A DNA stretch of 64,000 nucleotides from Alphaproteobacteria bacterium (GTDB taxonomy: Bacteria; Pseudomonadota; Alphaproteobacteria; SMXQ01): contig JAURLI010000065.1 in assembly GCA_030831315.1 (NCBI GenBank), positions 42,298 to 106,297 of the forward strand, given 5' to 3'. The notes beneath the pieces are model-generated. The model saw only the letters and a list, made by a program, of their open reading frames with translations. It had not been told where the DNA came from and searched no databases. The position numbers were made by a program, and so were the translations under genes. Below, piece after piece: positions 47,985 to 57,822 of this stretch; the stretch's first letter is position 1; each line of letters starts with the position of its first letter.

Positions 47985-50261
47985 TTGGCACCTACTAGAC
48001 AGTTAGTAGAACAGATCTTAGCCGAGGGTAAAAAGCATGGCCTTGCTGCTGTGGGATATTTTGGCGGGACAGGGGCAGATCTGCCGAAAAAATTCTTGTC
48101 GGGCGAAGCTGTTGGTGTGGCGACATATCAAGCATTGTTCAATGGAAGGAGCAAATTTGGAACGCTGACATCCACTACGCCGGTGCGGCTCGGGTGTCTC
48201 ATTTTAGACGATGCACATTCATCTTTTGATATCGTAAGAAATGCATTTTCACTGCGAATTGCTGCCGACAAAGATACGGAATTGTATCAGGCGCTATGCG
48301 TGATGTTTCGTGGCGCATTTGAGGCGATCGATCGTGTTGGCACGTTTGATGACATCGTAAATGGAAATGATAATGGAATTATTGAAGTTCCATATTGGGA
48401 CTGGTCTGACAGGTTGGGTGAAGTCAGCCAACTTTTGTCCAAGACAGAAACGGTCGTCCGAGGGATTGTTTGGCCTATCCTAAGAGACGAACTGAAGGTT
48501 TCGCATGCGTTGATTTCCAGAGACGCTTTCACAATTTCCCCCCTCTCTCCCCCCGTTCATGCAATCCCTTCTTTTGCCGATTGTCCGCGTCGAATATTCA
48601 TGTCTGCGACAATCTCGGATGATAGCGAGATAGTAAGAACCTTCGGCGCCAACGCAGAAAACGTCAAAGATCCAATCGCACCTTCATCAATTGCTGGTGT
48701 TGCGGAGCGCATGATTCTTGTCCCAGATTGGATGAATTCGAAGGGGCAAGACACGCCTGACGATTTGGTGCGTGCTGTAATTCGGTATGCATGCGCGAAA
48801 GATATTAACAGCCTGATTCTGACGCCATCTTTTGCAGCGGCTGAAAAATGGAATGGCCTTGCCGAAATCGTGGCACCAAAAGATGTGGAAACTATCATAG
48901 GTCGAATGCAAAAAGGCGATAGCGTCGGCGCTATCATTTTAGCCAATCGTTATGACGGTATCGATTTGCCGGGGGAGTCCTGCAGAATATTGGTATTAGA
49001 TGGTCTTCCAAGGGGTATGTCCGAATACGATGCGTTCCGCGGGACAATTCTTTTGGGATCAAAAATCAATTCAACTTTAGCCCAGAGGATTGAACAAGGG
49101 ATTGGACGAGCGGCGTGGGGTGCGAGTGACTATTGCGTTGTTATTTTAAGCGGTTCCAATTTGACATCTTGGATAGGTCAAATTGGTTCAATGGAATTTT
49201 TGACGGCTTCAACAAGAAAGCAAATTGAAATTGGCCGCACTGTTACAGAGAATATTTCATCCAAAAAATCATTAATCGAAGTCGTTAGCCAGTGTCTGGA
49301 ACGGGATGAGGATTGGAAACGATATCACGCTGAAGAGCTCTCGGTTGCCGCTCAGCCTGTCGCTCCAAATGCATTGGGCATCGAAATCGCTGACCTGGAA
49401 TTTAAGGCCATTGAAGAGATTAGAAATGGTGGGTACAGCAGGGCTGAAGCTACCCTCCAGCGCGCAGCAGACATGGCGCCAGATGATTTAATAGAAGGAT
49501 GGCTCCTACAGTTGCGCTCTCGCGCATTGGATTTGGACGGGCAGCGCGCTGAAGCGCAAAAAGTTCAAGCAGCCGCTTTTTCGCGGAATCGGAGGCTCAC
49601 TCGCCCGACTAATAAAATACCTTATCAAGCAAAACCCTTGCCCTCTAAACAGGCAAAAGGCGTTGCGCAAAAATTGATGACTTTTATATCCGGTAATGCG
49701 TGTTTAATTGATTTCAGCGATAGGGTATCGACGCTAACTCCTAGGGCGTCATCGAATCAGTTTGAGGAGGGAATTAGGGCTCTGGGAGAATATTTAGGGT
49801 TTGTCAGTGAACGACCGGAGAATGATTACGGTGACGGCCCGGACAATCTGTGGAGGACAGCTGAAGATTTTGATTTCGTAATTGAGTCTAAAAGCAGAAA
49901 GGTTGACAGCAGTAAACCTCTGACAAAGGGAGAACATGGGCAGCTGTTAGTTTCTTCCCAGTGGTTTCAAAAAAATTATCCGGAACGAGAGCATTTGAGA
50001 GTATCAATTCATCCAAACTCATTTGCGACTAATAACGCAAATGCTGGCGAGTCTAAGGCGCTCACGTTCACAATTTTGAACGCAATTGTTTCGGACATAA
50101 GGTCCATAATTCGGGGCGCAGAAGAAGTAATAGCTAACGCCTCCCGAGGCGGAGGGCTCCAAAAAGAGTTAGAAGCTTATTGTGGTTTGGAATTAGAGAA
50201 AAAGGGCCTGACCCCGCAGGGGATTAGTAAGAGGCTCAAAAATTTCTCGCTATCTAGCTAA
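47985..50261 (+). CDS. Superfamily 2 helicase fused to a PD-(D/E)xK nuclease domain (main part of an interrupted gene)
   Basis: Numbering is from ATG 47727, with the TAG as codon 46 (844 codons in all). Walker A is LPTGGGKT (59-66), followed by ALILAPTRQL (Ia), DDAH (161-164, DEAD-box position), MSAT (motif III, Ser-Ala-Thr at 293-295) and QRIEQGIGRAAWG (motif VI region). Residues about 556-620 look like TPR-type helical hairpins. The C-terminus has FEEGIRALGEYLGF, GPDNLW (Asp 706) and FVIESKSRK (Glu 720, Lys 722), the spacing of a PD-(D/E)xK nuclease. The open frame starts at 47865, but its first usable start (TTG 47985) lies after Walker A, so a protein from it would be ATPase-dead. Function is probably anti-phage or anti-plasmid; the family is not one I can name. 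Confidence 0.8.
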   Translation: MAPTRQLVEQILAEGKKHGLAAVGYFGGTGADLPKKFLSGEAVGVATYQALFNGRSKFGTLTSTTPVRLGCLILDDAHSSFDIVRNAFSLRIAADKDTELYQALCVMFRGAFEAIDRVGTFDDIVNGNDNGIIEVPYWDWSDRLGEVSQLLSKTETVVRGIVWPILRDELKVSHALISRDAFTISPLSPPVHAIPSFADCPRRIFMSATISDDSEIVRTFGANAENVKDPIAPSSIAGVAERMILVPDWMNSKGQDTPDDLVRAVIRYACAKDINSLILTPSFAAAEKWNGLAEIVAPKDVETIIGRMQKGDSVGAIILANRYDGIDLPGESCRILVLDGLPRGMSEYDAFRGTILLGSKINSTLAQRIEQGIGRAAWGASDYCVVILSGSNLTSWIGQIGSMEFLTASTRKQIEIGRTVTENISSKKSLIEVVSQCLERDEDWKRYHAEELSVAAQPVAPNALGIEIADLEFKAIEEIRNGGYSRAEATLQRAADMAPDDLIEGWLLQLRSRALDLDGQRAEAQKVQAAAFSRNRRLTRPTNKIPYQAKPLPSKQAKGVAQKLMTFISGNACLIDFSDRVSTLTPRASSNQFEEGIRALGEYLGFVSERPENDYGDGPDNLWRTAEDFDFVIESKSRKVDSSKPLTKGEHGQLLVSSQWFQKNYPEREHLRVSIHPNSFATNNANAGESKALTFTILNAIVSDIRSIIRGAEEVIANASRGGGLQKELEAYCGLELEKKGLTPQGISKRLKNFSLSS

Positions 50262-50288
50262 CCGAATAGGCTCGATTCAAGAAAGAGA

Positions 50289-51380
50289 TCACTCCCCACC
50301 GCCTACCAGCCGCGGCTTGTCGCCGGGCTTGGGTGAGGGCAGCGCCGCTGCCGGGTCTTCCATCTCGATTTCGCTGATGCGTTCGGCGCGGCCGGTGATC
50401 TTGCCGGCCGAGGTGTCGATCAGGCGGATGTCATTCTCCGCCTGGCCGAAGTGGCGCTTGAGGCTTTCGACGCGCTCGGCCAGCCGCTTCACGTCCTCGG
50501 CCAGCGTCCCCACTTCCTTCTGGATCACGTGCGCCTGTTCGCGCATGCGCACGTCCTTGAGGACCGCGCGCACGGTATTGAGCGTCGCCCAGAGCGTGGT
50601 CGGCGAAACGATCCACACGCGCGCCTTGTAGCTGCGCTCGACGGCGTCGCGAAAATTGGCGTGCAGTTCCGCATAGACCGCTTCCGAGGGCAGGAACATC
50701 AGCGCCGATTCCGCCGTTTCGCCGGGGATGATGTATTTTTCCGAAATGTCGGTGACGTGCTTCGCCACATCGGCGGCAAAGGCGCGGCCCGCCGTGCGCT
50801 TTTCGGCATCATCCTTGGCGTTCGCCAGCGCCTGGTAGGATTCGAGCGGGAATTTCGAATCGATAATGATGCTGCCCGGCGGGTTCGGCAGCTTGAGCAT
50901 GCAATCGGCGCGCTTGCCGTTGGCCAGCACCGCCTGGAATTCGTAGGCCGACGGCGGCAGCACCGCCTGCACGATGGCTTCGAGCTGCACTTCGCCAAAC
51001 GCCCCGCGCGCCTGCTTGTTCGAAAGAATATCCTGCAGGCCCACCATCTGGGTCGACAGCTGGCTGATGTTCTTCTGCGCCTCATCAATGACGGCGAGGC
51101 GCTTCTGGATGTCGGTCATCGTCGCCACCGTGCGGTCGGTGGATTTGACGATGCCTTCGGACATCTGTTTCTGCATTTCCGCAAGGCGGCCTTCGAGCAG
51201 CTCGCGCAGCGTGCGTTCCTGGGCGGCGATGCGCTCGGCGGTCTGCTCCTGGGCGGCGCGGCTCTCGCTCGCGATGGCATCGAGGCGGCCCGACGCCCGT
51301 TCGCCCCTGAGCACGAGGACGAGCACGCCCGCCGCCGCCACGGCGGCGAGGATGATGACGATAAGGGTGCTGGTATCCAT
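50289..51380 (-). CDS. rmuC: DNA recombination protein RmuC homologue
   Basis: This 363-residue protein has an N-terminal membrane helix (STLIVIILAAVAAAGVLVLVL), a long coiled coil (about residues 35-115, RLDAIASESRAAQEQTAERIA and onward) and the RmuC nuclease-like domain with ARGAFGEVQLEAIV, IIIDSKFPLESYQAL and FLPSEAVYAEL. RmuC limits inversions between repeats; its biochemical activity is inferred. It is divergent from def with about 130 bp between them. The AT-rich insert lies beyond its 3' end. Confidence 0.92.
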   Translation of the reverse strand: MDTSTLIVIILAAVAAAGVLVLVLRGERASGRLDAIASESRAAQEQTAERIAAQERTLRELLEGRLAEMQKQMSEGIVKSTDRTVATMTDIQKRLAVIDEAQKNISQLSTQMVGLQDILSNKQARGAFGEVQLEAIVQAVLPPSAYEFQAVLANGKRADCMLKLPNPPGSIIIDSKFPLESYQALANAKDDAEKRTAGRAFAADVAKHVTDISEKYIIPGETAESALMFLPSEAVYAELHANFRDAVERSYKARVWIVSPTTLWATLNTVRAVLKDVRMREQAHVIQKEVGTLAEDVKRLAERVESLKRHFGQAENDIRLIDTSAGKITGRAERISEIEMEDPAAALPSPKPGDKPRLVGGGE

Positions 51381-51509
51381 GACCGGACTTTAGCACCTGA
51401 CGCGGCCGTCCGCATGGCTCCAGAAAGGTATAAGGGCCGATATGTCCATATGCGGGCACGGCTTGACGGGCTCGCCCGCCCGGCCTACCTAGGGGGCACA
51501 GGAGACCCC

Positions 51510-52040
51510 ATGCCCGTCCGTCCCATCATCACCGCCCCCGATCCCCGCCTGAAGGCGCGCGCCAGGCCCGTCGCCAAGGTGGACGACGCCGTGCGCCGGC
51601 TGATGGACGACATGCTGGAAACCATGTACGCGGCACCCGGCATCGGCCTCGCCGCGCCGCAGGTGGGGGAATCCTTGCGCGTCATCGTGCTCGATGTCGC
51701 GGGCAAGGACGAAAAGCCCCAGCCGATGAAGCTCGCCAACCCGGAAATCGTCTGGGCGTCCGACGAGCGGGTGCGCTGCGAGGAGGGCTGCCTGTCGGTG
51801 CCCGAGCATTACGCCGAGGTCGACCGCCCCGCCGCCGTGCGCGTGCGCTACCTCGATTACCAGAACGAGATCCGCGAGGTGGAGGCCGACGGCACGCTGG
51901 CCACCTGTCTCCAGCACGAGATCGACCACCTTGAAGGCACGCTTTTCGTCGATCACATCAGCGCGCTCAAGCGCAACATCATCCTGCGCAAGCTGAAGAA
52001 GCAGAAACGCGCCGAGGCGGAAGAGCCGGCGCGCTCCTGA
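51510..52040 (+). CDS. def: Peptide deformylase
   Basis: This 176-residue metallo-enzyme removes the formyl group from nascent proteins. All three motifs are intact: GIGLAAPQVG, EGCLSVP (metal Cys) and QHEIDHLEG (metal His pair and catalytic Glu). ATG 51510 is preceded by AGGAG. The long frame upstream is an rmuC shadow. It is followed by fmt, the enzyme that adds the formyl group to initiator tRNA. Confidence 0.95.
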   Translation: MPVRPIITAPDPRLKARARPVAKVDDAVRRLMDDMLETMYAAPGIGLAAPQVGESLRVIVLDVAGKDEKPQPMKLANPEIVWASDERVRCEEGCLSVPEHYAEVDRPAAVRVRYLDYQNEIREVEADGTLATCLQHEIDHLEGTLFVDHISALKRNIILRKLKKQKRAEAEEPARS

Positions 52041-52071
52041 ATTTTCGGGCAGAGGAACAGGGAACAGGCAT

Positions 52072-53025
52072 ATGGCGCTTCGCGTCGTCTTCATGGGCAC
52101 GCCCGATTTCGCGGCCAAGGCGCTCGCCGCCATCATCGCGAGCCCGCACGAGGCCGTGGCCGTCTATACCCAGCCGCCGCGCCCCGCCGGCCGCGGCCAG
52201 CAGGAACGCCGCTCGGCCGTCCATGAACTGGCCGCCCGCCACGCCATCCCCGTCCATTGCCCGGCCAGCCTGAAAGGCGAGGACGCCCAGGCCGATTTCG
52301 CCGCCGTGGTGAAGGAGGCCCGCGCCGATATCGCCGTGGTCGCGGCCTACGGGCTGATCCTGCCCAAGGCGGTGCTGGAGACCCCGCGCCTTGGCTGCGT
52401 CAACATTCATGCCTCGCTGCTGCCGCGCTGGCGGGGTGCCGCGCCCATCCAGCGCGCCATCCTCGAAGGCGACCGCGAGACGGGCATCACCATCATGCAG
52501 ATGGACGAAGGGCTCGATACCGGCCCGGCGCTCTGCCGCGAATCCATTGCCCTCGGCCCCGCCGTCACCTGCGAGGAAGTCCACGACCGCCTGGCCGTCC
52601 TTGGCGGGCGGATGATCGTCTATGCGCTGAACGGGCTGGAGGCGGGCATCCTTTCCCCCGCGCCGCAGCCGGCCGACGGCGTGACCTATGCCGCGAAGCT
52701 GACCCGCGAGGAAGGCCGCCTCGACTGGTCCCAACCGGCGCGGGCGCTGGAGCGCCGGGTGCGCGCCTTCACGCCCTGGCCGGGTGCGTGGTTCGAACAT
52801 GCCGGCACGCGCATCAAGGTGCTGGAGGCACAGGTCATGGGCAATATCGTCGGCGCCGCACCGGGCGACGTGGTGGACGACCGCCTGACGGTGGCCTGCG
52901 CGGACTCCACCTTGCGCCTCCTGCGCGTGCAGCGCGAAGGCAAGCAGGCGCAACCGGCGGCGGAATTCCTGCGCGGCTTCGCGCTGCCTAAGGGCACGCG
53001 GCTCGGCTCCGGGGAGGCCCCGTGA
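52072..53025 (+). CDS. fmt: Methionyl-tRNA formyltransferase
   Basis: This 317-residue enzyme formylates Met-tRNAi using 10-formyl-tetrahydrofolate. It has [30 protein letters not shown] and the catalytic [32 protein letters not shown] follows, and the C-terminal OB-like domain starts near residue 205. It overlaps truA as GTGA (fmt TGA 53023-53025, truA GTG 53022). Confidence 0.95.
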   Translation: MALRVVFMGTPDFAAKALAAIIASPHEAVAVYTQPPRPAGRGQQERRSAVHELAARHAIPVHCPASLKGEDAQADFAAVVKEARADIAVVAAYGLILPKAVLETPRLGCVNIHASLLPRWRGAAPIQRAILEGDRETGITIMQMDEGLDTGPALCRESIALGPAVTCEEVHDRLAVLGGRMIVYALNGLEAGILSPAPQPADGVTYAAKLTREEGRLDWSQPARALERRVRAFTPWPGAWFEHAGTRIKVLEAQVMGNIVGAAPGDVVDDRLTVACADSTLRLLRVQREGKQAQPAAEFLRGFALPKGTRLGSGEAP

Positions 53026-53765
53026 CCCGCTATCGCCTTGTCGTCGAATACGACGGCGGTCCCTTCGTCGGCTGGCAGCGCCAGGACAACGGGCCCTCGG
53101 TGCAGGGCGCGCTGGAAGACGCGGTGTTTTCCTTCTGCGCCGAACGCGTCAACGTGTTCGGCGCCGGGCGCACCGATTCGGGCGTTCATGCGCTGGGCCA
53201 GGTGGCGCATTTCGATATTGCCGGCGACAAGCCCGCCGATACCGTGCGCGATGCGGTCAACTACTACCTGCGCCAGCAGGGCGCGCCGGTGTCGGTGGTG
53301 ACGGCGGAGGTTGCGGCGGAGGATTTCCACGCGCGGTTCTCCGCGACCGACCGGCGCTACCTCTATCGCATCCTCAACCGGCGCTCGCCGCCCGCACTCG
53401 ATCGCGGCCGGGTCTGGCACGTGATCGCGCCGCTCGATGCCACGGCCATGCATGCCGCCGCCCAGGCGTTGATCGGCCGCCACGACTTCAGCTCTTTCCG
53501 CGCCGCCGCCTGCCAGGCCGACAGCCCGGTCAAGACGCTGGACGAGGCGCGGGTGGAACGGGTGGGCGACGAAGTGCGCCTGCATTTCCGGGCGCGCTCC
53601 TTCCTGCACAGCCAGGTGCGCATCATGGCCGGCACGCTGCGCACCGTGGGCGAGGGCAAGTGGGGCGTGGCCGAGGTTGCCGCCGCCCTTGCCGCCCGTG
53701 ACCGCGCCGCCGCCGGGCCGACGGCGCCGCCCGACGGGCTTTACCTGGTGGCGGTCGGCTACTAG
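53022..53765 (+). CDS. truA: tRNA pseudouridine(38-40) synthase
   Basis: This 247-residue enzyme makes pseudouridine in the anticodon stem. The catalytic aspartate is in [17 protein letters not shown] (about residues 49-65). [12 protein letters not shown] is at the N-terminus and [13 protein letters not shown] towards the C-terminus. Start is GTG, coupled to fmt. A T-tract hairpin terminates the def-fmt-truA transcript. Confidence 0.95.
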   Translation: MTRYRLVVEYDGGPFVGWQRQDNGPSVQGALEDAVFSFCAERVNVFGAGRTDSGVHALGQVAHFDIAGDKPADTVRDAVNYYLRQQGAPVSVVTAEVAAEDFHARFSATDRRYLYRILNRRSPPALDRGRVWHVIAPLDATAMHAAAQALIGRHDFSSFRAAACQADSPVKTLDEARVERVGDEVRLHFRARSFLHSQVRIMAGTLRTVGEGKWGVAEVAAALAARDRAAAGPTAPPDGLYLVAVGY

Positions 53766-53795
53766 CAATCCTCAAGAAATGCGTATTTATGTATG

Positions 53796-53820
53796 AACGC
53801 GCCAAAACGGCGCGTTTTTT
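53796..53820 (+). terminator. Intrinsic terminator of the def-fmt-truA operon
   Basis: An 8-bp stem AACGCGCC (53796-53803) with its complement (53809-53816) and an AAAAC loop runs into six Ts (53815-53820), 30 nt after the truA stop. Confidence 0.85.
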
Positions 53821-53845
53821 GTTGTAAAACGCCGGATAATTGGTT

Positions 53846-53877
53846 CCTATCTACAATGTATATACATTGTAGATAGG
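53846..53877. promoter_or_regulatory. 32-bp perfect palindrome, probable operator
   Basis: The left arm CCTATCTACAATGTAT (53846-53861) is the exact reverse complement of the right arm (53862-53877), with no spacer. It ends 7 nt before the ATG of the next gene and its right arm contains the only Shine-Dalgarno-like AGG. It also contains TACAAT, a -10-like hexamer. Binding of a dimeric or tetrameric regulator would block promoter and ribosome site together. A mRNA hairpin is the alternative. Confidence 0.65.
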
Positions 53878-53884
53878 CGATCCC

Positions 53885-54328
53885 ATGGACATCAGCCACG
53901 CCGACGGCCGCATCACCGTCAGTTTCACCCTGACCGTTGCCGAATTTGCCCGCGCCCTTGCCGATGGCGAGCTGCGGGTGGCGCTGGGGGCGGGCACCGG
54001 GGCGGGCGGCGCGCCCGGCATCGGTGCCGCGGCGGTCGCGGCCGTCTGCGGCGCCTACGGTCCCGAAAGCCTCGGCGCCAACCTGCTGTGGGAAATCGCC
54101 CAGGCGGGCGATGACGGTATCGGCGCGGGCACGCTGAAGGATATCCTCGGCCTTTCGACCTCGAAACAGCTGGCGGGCGCCTTCTCGGGCCTCGCCAAGG
54201 TGCTGGCGCGGGAATTGCCGGGGGCGGCGGCGGGGTTCATCGGGCGCGACTGGCAGAGCCGCGAGGGCGAATACCGCTACCGCATGGCGGCAGGGGTGCG
54301 CGAGATGGTGATCGCGGCGCTGTCGTGA
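53885..54328 (+). CDS. Uncharacterised small protein with a winged-helix-like C-terminal half
   Basis: This 147-residue protein starts with a short beta-rich stretch (ITVSFTLTVAEFARALADGEL) and a Gly/Ala-rich linker (GAGTGAGGAPGIGAA). A domain follows, NLLWEIAQAGDDGIGAGTLKDILGLSTSKQLAGAFSGLA..., whose helix-turn-helix pattern (TLKDILGL-STSKQLAGAFSGL) and final GEYRYRMAAG strand resemble a winged helix. I do not recognise a named family. The 32-bp palindrome 7 nt upstream suggests autoregulation; that is inference. Its stop is 1 nt from the convergent membrane-protein gene. Confidence 0.7.
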   Translation: MDISHADGRITVSFTLTVAEFARALADGELRVALGAGTGAGGAPGIGAAAVAAVCGAYGPESLGANLLWEIAQAGDDGIGAGTLKDILGLSTSKQLAGAFSGLAKVLARELPGAAAGFIGRDWQSREGEYRYRMAAGVREMVIAALS

Positions 54329-54329
54329 A

Positions 54330-54893
54330 CTACAGCAGAAGCGAGCGCGCCCACAGCGACACGATCACGCCGAGCGTCAGGTTGACCATGGTGACCATCA
54401 TCGCCTCGCCCCAGTTGGCGCCGAGCGCCATGCGCGTGACGTTCCACACATAGGCCAGCACGCCGACGAAGATGGCGACGGGGATGAGCGCGAGCACGCT
54501 GCCCGGCGCCTGCGCCGCGATCACGGTTGCAGGCAGCATGATGATGGCGATCAGCACCTTCGCCCAGTTGAGCGCGACGATGAGGCGCGTATAGCGCTCG
54601 CTCTTGTTCAGCCATTGGCAGACATAGATGGCGGCAAGCGGGAAGGCGAACCAGTCGATGACATAGGCGATGGCCTCGACCACCACGATGCCCTGCCAGT
54701 TGATCTCGCCCTCGAGGTTGGCCATGCCCACGGCGACCAGCGCCGCGTAGGCGGGCAGGGCGAGCATCATGGCGAAGAACGAGCGCCAGAATCCCGCGAT
54801 GGACGTATCGAAGAAGGAAAATCCGCTGGCGTCGCCGTGGCCGAGCCGCCACGCGCCGTAGATGCCGCGCGCGGCTTCCTCGATGCGGCTCAT
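54330..54893 (-). CDS. Integral membrane protein of unknown function
   Basis: This 187-residue protein has about five hydrophobic helices (around [83 protein letters not shown] and [16 protein letters not shown]). The N-terminus [26 protein letters not shown] is shared by many alphaproteobacterial proteins beside dapE. It overlaps the dapE stop by ATGA, so it is co-translated with the lysine genes. No function can be given. Confidence 0.78.
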   Translation of the reverse strand: MSRIEEAARGIYGAWRLGHGDASGFSFFDTSIAGFWRSFFAMMLALPAYAALVAVGMANLEGEINWQGIVVVEAIAYVIDWFAFPLAAIYVCQWLNKSERYTRLIVALNWAKVLIAIIMLPATVIAAQAPGSVLALIPVAIFVGVLAYVWNVTRMALGANWGEAMMVTMVNLTLGVIVSLWARSLLL

Positions 54894-56050
54894 GTGCGGG
54901 GGAAATAGGCGTCAAGGACGCTGGTGTAGATATCGGCGAGCGCCTCGATGTCCTTCACCGCCTGGCGTTCGTCGGCCTTGTGCATGGTCTCGCCCACCAG
55001 GCCGAATTCCGCGCAGGTGCAGGCGGTGTGAATGTAGCGCGCGTCGGACGTGCCGCCGGTCGTGGACATGTCGGGCGTGACGCCGGTCACGGACTTGGCC
55101 GCGTCCGAGACGATATGCGCGAGCTTGCCCGGTTCGCACAGGAAGGATTCGCCGTTGTCTTGCTGGCGAAATTCGTATTCGCCGCCGATCTTGTCGAACT
55201 CGCTTCGCAGCCACTTGCCGAGGCTCGCCTGACTGTGCAGGTCGTTGAAGCGGATGTTGAAGCAGGCCTTGGCCATCGCCGGGATGACGTTGGTCGCCGG
55301 GTTGCCGACGTCGATGGTGGAAATCGCCACCGAAGACGCCTGGAAATGATCGGTGCCCTGGTCGAGCGCTTTTCCGCGCACGACCGCCAGCATGTCGAGC
55401 AGCCGGTCGATGGGATTGTCGGCAAGGTGCGGATAGGCGGTGTGGCCCTGGGTGCCGTGCACCGTCAGGTAGCCCACCAGGCTGCCGCGCCGGCCGATCT
55501 TCATCATCTCGCCGAGCTTCTTCGGGTTGGTCGGCTCGCCCACCAGGCAGTCGGACAGCTTTTCGTTGTTGTCCTTGAGCCAGCCCAGCATCTTGCGGGT
55601 GCCGTTGATGCCGACGCCCTCTTCATCGCCGGTGATCAGCAGCGAGATCGAGCCGCCGAAGTCCTTGCCGCGGGCATCGAGAAAACGCGCCGCCGCCGCG
55701 ACGAAGGCGGCGATGGCGGATTTCATGTCGCTGGCACCCCGCCCGTAGAGCACGCCGTCGATCACCTCGGCCCCGAACGGGTCCACCGTCCAGTTCTTGG
55801 GATCGCCGACGGGAACGACGTCGGTGTGGCCCGCGTAGCAGAAGTTGGGTTCCTTCGTGCCGAGGCGGGCGTAGAGATTGTCCACCGTCGCCGTGCCTTC
55901 CTGGGAAAACGGCAGGCGCGTGCACCTGAAGCCGAGGCTTTCGAGCGCCTCTTGCAGCACGTCGAGCGCGCCCTCGTCCTTCGGCGTCACCGACGGGCGA
56001 CGGATCAGGCGCTGGGCGAGGTCGAGCGGCTGGGCAAGGGGCGAGGCCAT
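54890..56050 (-). CDS. dapE: Succinyl-diaminopimelate desuccinylase
   Basis: This 386-residue M20 zinc hydrolase works in the succinylase branch of lysine/meso-DAP synthesis. Metal ligands are seen in [12 protein letters not shown] (His), GRGASDMKS (Asp) and [11 protein letters not shown] (catalytic and metal Glu). [16 protein letters not shown] begins the lid domain, and [12 protein letters not shown] is near the C-terminus. Start is ATG 56050, 4 nt after dapD; a longer frame covers dapD in another phase and is a shadow. Confidence 0.95.
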   Translation of the reverse strand: MASPLAQPLDLAQRLIRRPSVTPKDEGALDVLQEALESLGFRCTRLPFSQEGTATVDNLYARLGTKEPNFCYAGHTDVVPVGDPKNWTVDPFGAEVIDGVLYGRGASDMKSAIAAFVAAAARFLDARGKDFGGSISLLITGDEEGVGINGTRKMLGWLKDNNEKLSDCLVGEPTNPKKLGEMMKIGRRGSLVGYLTVHGTQGHTAYPHLADNPIDRLLDMLAVVRGKALDQGTDHFQASSVAISTIDVGNPATNVIPAMAKACFNIRFNDLHSQASLGKWLRSEFDKIGGEYEFRQQDNGESFLCEPGKLAHIVSDAAKSVTGVTPDMSTTGGTSDARYIHTACTCAEFGLVGETMHKADERQAVKDIEALADIYTSVLDAYFPRT

Positions 56051-56054
56051 GGCG

Positions 56055-56912
56055 TCAGTCCCGGAGCAGGTCGTTGATCGAGGTCTTGGAGCGCGTGCGC
56101 TCGTCGACGCGCTTGACGATGACCGCGCAATAGAGCGACGGGCCCGGCTGGCCACCCGGCAGGGGCTTGCCCGGAAGCGTTCCCGGCACCACCACCGAAT
56201 AGGCGGGCACGCGGCCGACCAGCACTTCGCCGGTGTCGCGGTTGATGATCTTGGTGGACGCGCCGAGGAACACGCCCATCGACAGCACCGAGCCTTCTTC
56301 GACGACGACGCCTTCGGCCACTTCCGAACGGGCGCCGATGAAGCAGTTGTCCTCGATGATGACGGGGCCCGCCTGCAGCGGCTCCAGCACGCCGCCGATG
56401 CCGACGCCGCCCGAAATATGGCAGTTGGCGCCGATCTGGGCGCAGGAGCCGACGGTGGCCCAGGTATCGACCATCGTGCCCTTGCCGACATGGGCACCGA
56501 GGTTGACGAAGGACGGCATCAGCACGGCGCCGGGCGCGATATAGGCGGAGCGTCGCACGACGCAGTTGGGCACCGCGCGGAAGCCCGCGGCGCGAAACTG
56601 GGTATCGCCCCAGCCCGCGAACTTGGACGGGATCTTGTCGAACCACGGCGCATCGCCCTTGGCGGGATCCTTGGGGCCGCCCGGGATCGGCGTCATGTCG
56701 TAGAGGCGGAAGGACAGCAGCACCGCCTTCTTCGCCCACTGGTGGACGGTCCAGTTGCCGTCGATCTTCTCGGCCACACGGAGCTTGCCCGAATCGAGCA
56801 GATCAAGCGTCGCCTCGACGGCGTCGCGAACTTCGCCCTTGGTGGCGGGGCCTACGTTTTCCCGGTTGTCCCAGGCGGTATCGATGGTCTTTTCGAGGTC
56901 TTGGCTGGCCAT
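56055..56912 (-). CDS. dapD: 2,3,4,5-tetrahydropyridine-2,6-dicarboxylate N-succinyltransferase
   Basis: This 285-residue trimeric left-handed beta-helix enzyme transfers succinyl from CoA to tetrahydrodipicolinate. After a helical N-domain (residues 1-100) come hexapeptide repeats: [59 protein letters not shown] and [18 protein letters not shown]. It precedes dapE, the next but one step of the pathway, by 4 nt on the minus strand. Confidence 0.96.
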   Translation of the reverse strand: MASQDLEKTIDTAWDNRENVGPATKGEVRDAVEATLDLLDSGKLRVAEKIDGNWTVHQWAKKAVLLSFRLYDMTPIPGGPKDPAKGDAPWFDKIPSKFAGWGDTQFRAAGFRAVPNCVVRRSAYIAPGAVLMPSFVNLGAHVGKGTMVDTWATVGSCAQIGANCHISGGVGIGGVLEPLQAGPVIIEDNCFIGARSEVAEGVVVEEGSVLSMGVFLGASTKIINRDTGEVLVGRVPAYSVVVPGTLPGKPLPGGQPGPSLYCAVIVKRVDERTRSKTSINDLLRD

Positions 56913-57006
56913 TTTTCCCTGAATGTCTTGCTGGTGGATACGGATGGGTCGGGCGCCAAGATGGGCGAGAGCGCGGAGTGTGTCAACCTCGGCCGGGCTC
57001 CGGGAA

Positions 57007-57032
57007 AGACACCTGAAACGGCGGGTTTCAGG
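57007..57032 (-). terminator. Possible terminator at the end of the HAD gene
   Basis: CCTGAAAC (57012-57019) and GTTTCAGG (57025-57032) form an 8-bp stem that includes the stop codon of the minus-strand gene. The following TGTCTTT is only moderately T-rich. Confidence 0.4.
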
Positions 57033-57726
57033 CGGTTTTCCCGGCCTTCTTCAGAGCCGCGAGGAAGGCCGCCAGATCGTCCGCTACGTGATGGACATGG
57101 GGGGCCGCGGCGTCGTTGGTGACGCCGTCTTCGCCTGGTGTCACCAGCACCGTCGCCATGCCGCGCGCATGCGCCGGGGCGAGGTTGGCGGCGGTGTCCT
57201 CGAACAGGACGGCGCGGCCGGGGGCGATGGCGTGGGCGGCGATGAAACGGTCATAGGTTTCGGGCTCTGGCTTGGGCACGTAGGCGGCATCGTGGATGTC
57301 GAAGATGCCGTCGAAGTGCCGCGCGATGCCGAGCCGCTCGATGACCGCCTCGGCATGGTTGCGGCTGGCGTTGGTGAAGATGACCTTGCGCCCTTCAAGC
57401 GCGGCGATGGCGGCATCGAGGTCGGGTGCCGGGTCCATGACGGCCAGGTCGATATCGTGGACGAAGTCGAGGTAGTCGTGCGGGTCCACACCGTGGTTGA
57501 CCATCAGGCCGCGCAGCGTCGTGCCGTAGGTACGGAAGTAGTCCTTTTGCAGCTTGCGTGCCGCCCCGGCATCGAGGCCGAACATGCGGGCGATGTATTC
57601 GCCCATGCGCCGGTCGACCTGGTGGAACAATTGGCAGCCTGCCGGATAAAGCGTGTTGTCGAGGTCGAAGACCCAGGTATCGACATGGGCAAGGGCGAGG
57701 GCTGGCGGGAGGCTTCGCGTGGTCAT
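57028..57726 (-). CDS. HAD-superfamily pyrimidine 5'-nucleotidase-like phosphatase
   Basis: This 232-residue HAD phosphatase has DxDxT motif I ([13 protein letters not shown]), the long Sdt1-type cap ([17 protein letters not shown]...[13 protein letters not shown]), motif II in [12 protein letters not shown], motif III Lys in [10 protein letters not shown] and motif IV in [13 protein letters not shown]. The subgroup includes yeast Sdt1 pyrimidine nucleotidase and many alphaproteobacterial proteins next to dapD. Start is taken as ATG 57726 (MTTRSLPP); upstream ATGs lack a ribosome site too. The substrate is probably a nucleotide or sugar phosphate. Confidence 0.88.
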   Translation of the reverse strand: MTTRSLPPALALAHVDTWVFDLDNTLYPAGCQLFHQVDRRMGEYIARMFGLDAGAARKLQKDYFRTYGTTLRGLMVNHGVDPHDYLDFVHDIDLAVMDPAPDLDAAIAALEGRKVIFTNASRNHAEAVIERLGIARHFDGIFDIHDAAYVPKPEPETYDRFIAAHAIAPGRAVLFEDTAANLAPAHARGMATVLVTPGEDGVTNDAAAPHVHHVADDLAAFLAALKKAGKTA

Positions 57727-57822
57727 GTGCATAAGGTGGCGTGCATGTGCCGCCATGACAAGGGGAAGGGGCGCAAAAATAAGCTGCAAAATGGCTCATT
57801 TCCAAGCTTTTGCGCGCCTTGC

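Larger units (their letters stand above)
47589..50280. other. AT-rich inserted segment (putative defence islet)
   Basis: Base composition changes abruptly after the cupin stop codon and returns to GC-rich just before rmuC. The segment uses A/T-ending codons and AT-rich spacers unlike every neighbour. It holds one large gene plus about 140 bp of AT-rich leader. I found no tRNA, integrase or obvious direct repeat at the edges. Horizontal acquisition is inferred from composition alone. Confidence 0.75.

Noticed and set aside
47589-50300. Insertion-element or integrase-mediated origin of the AT-rich segment with att repeats
   Set aside because: No transposase, integrase, tRNA or clear terminal repeat was found at either edge; the mechanism of entry remains unknown.
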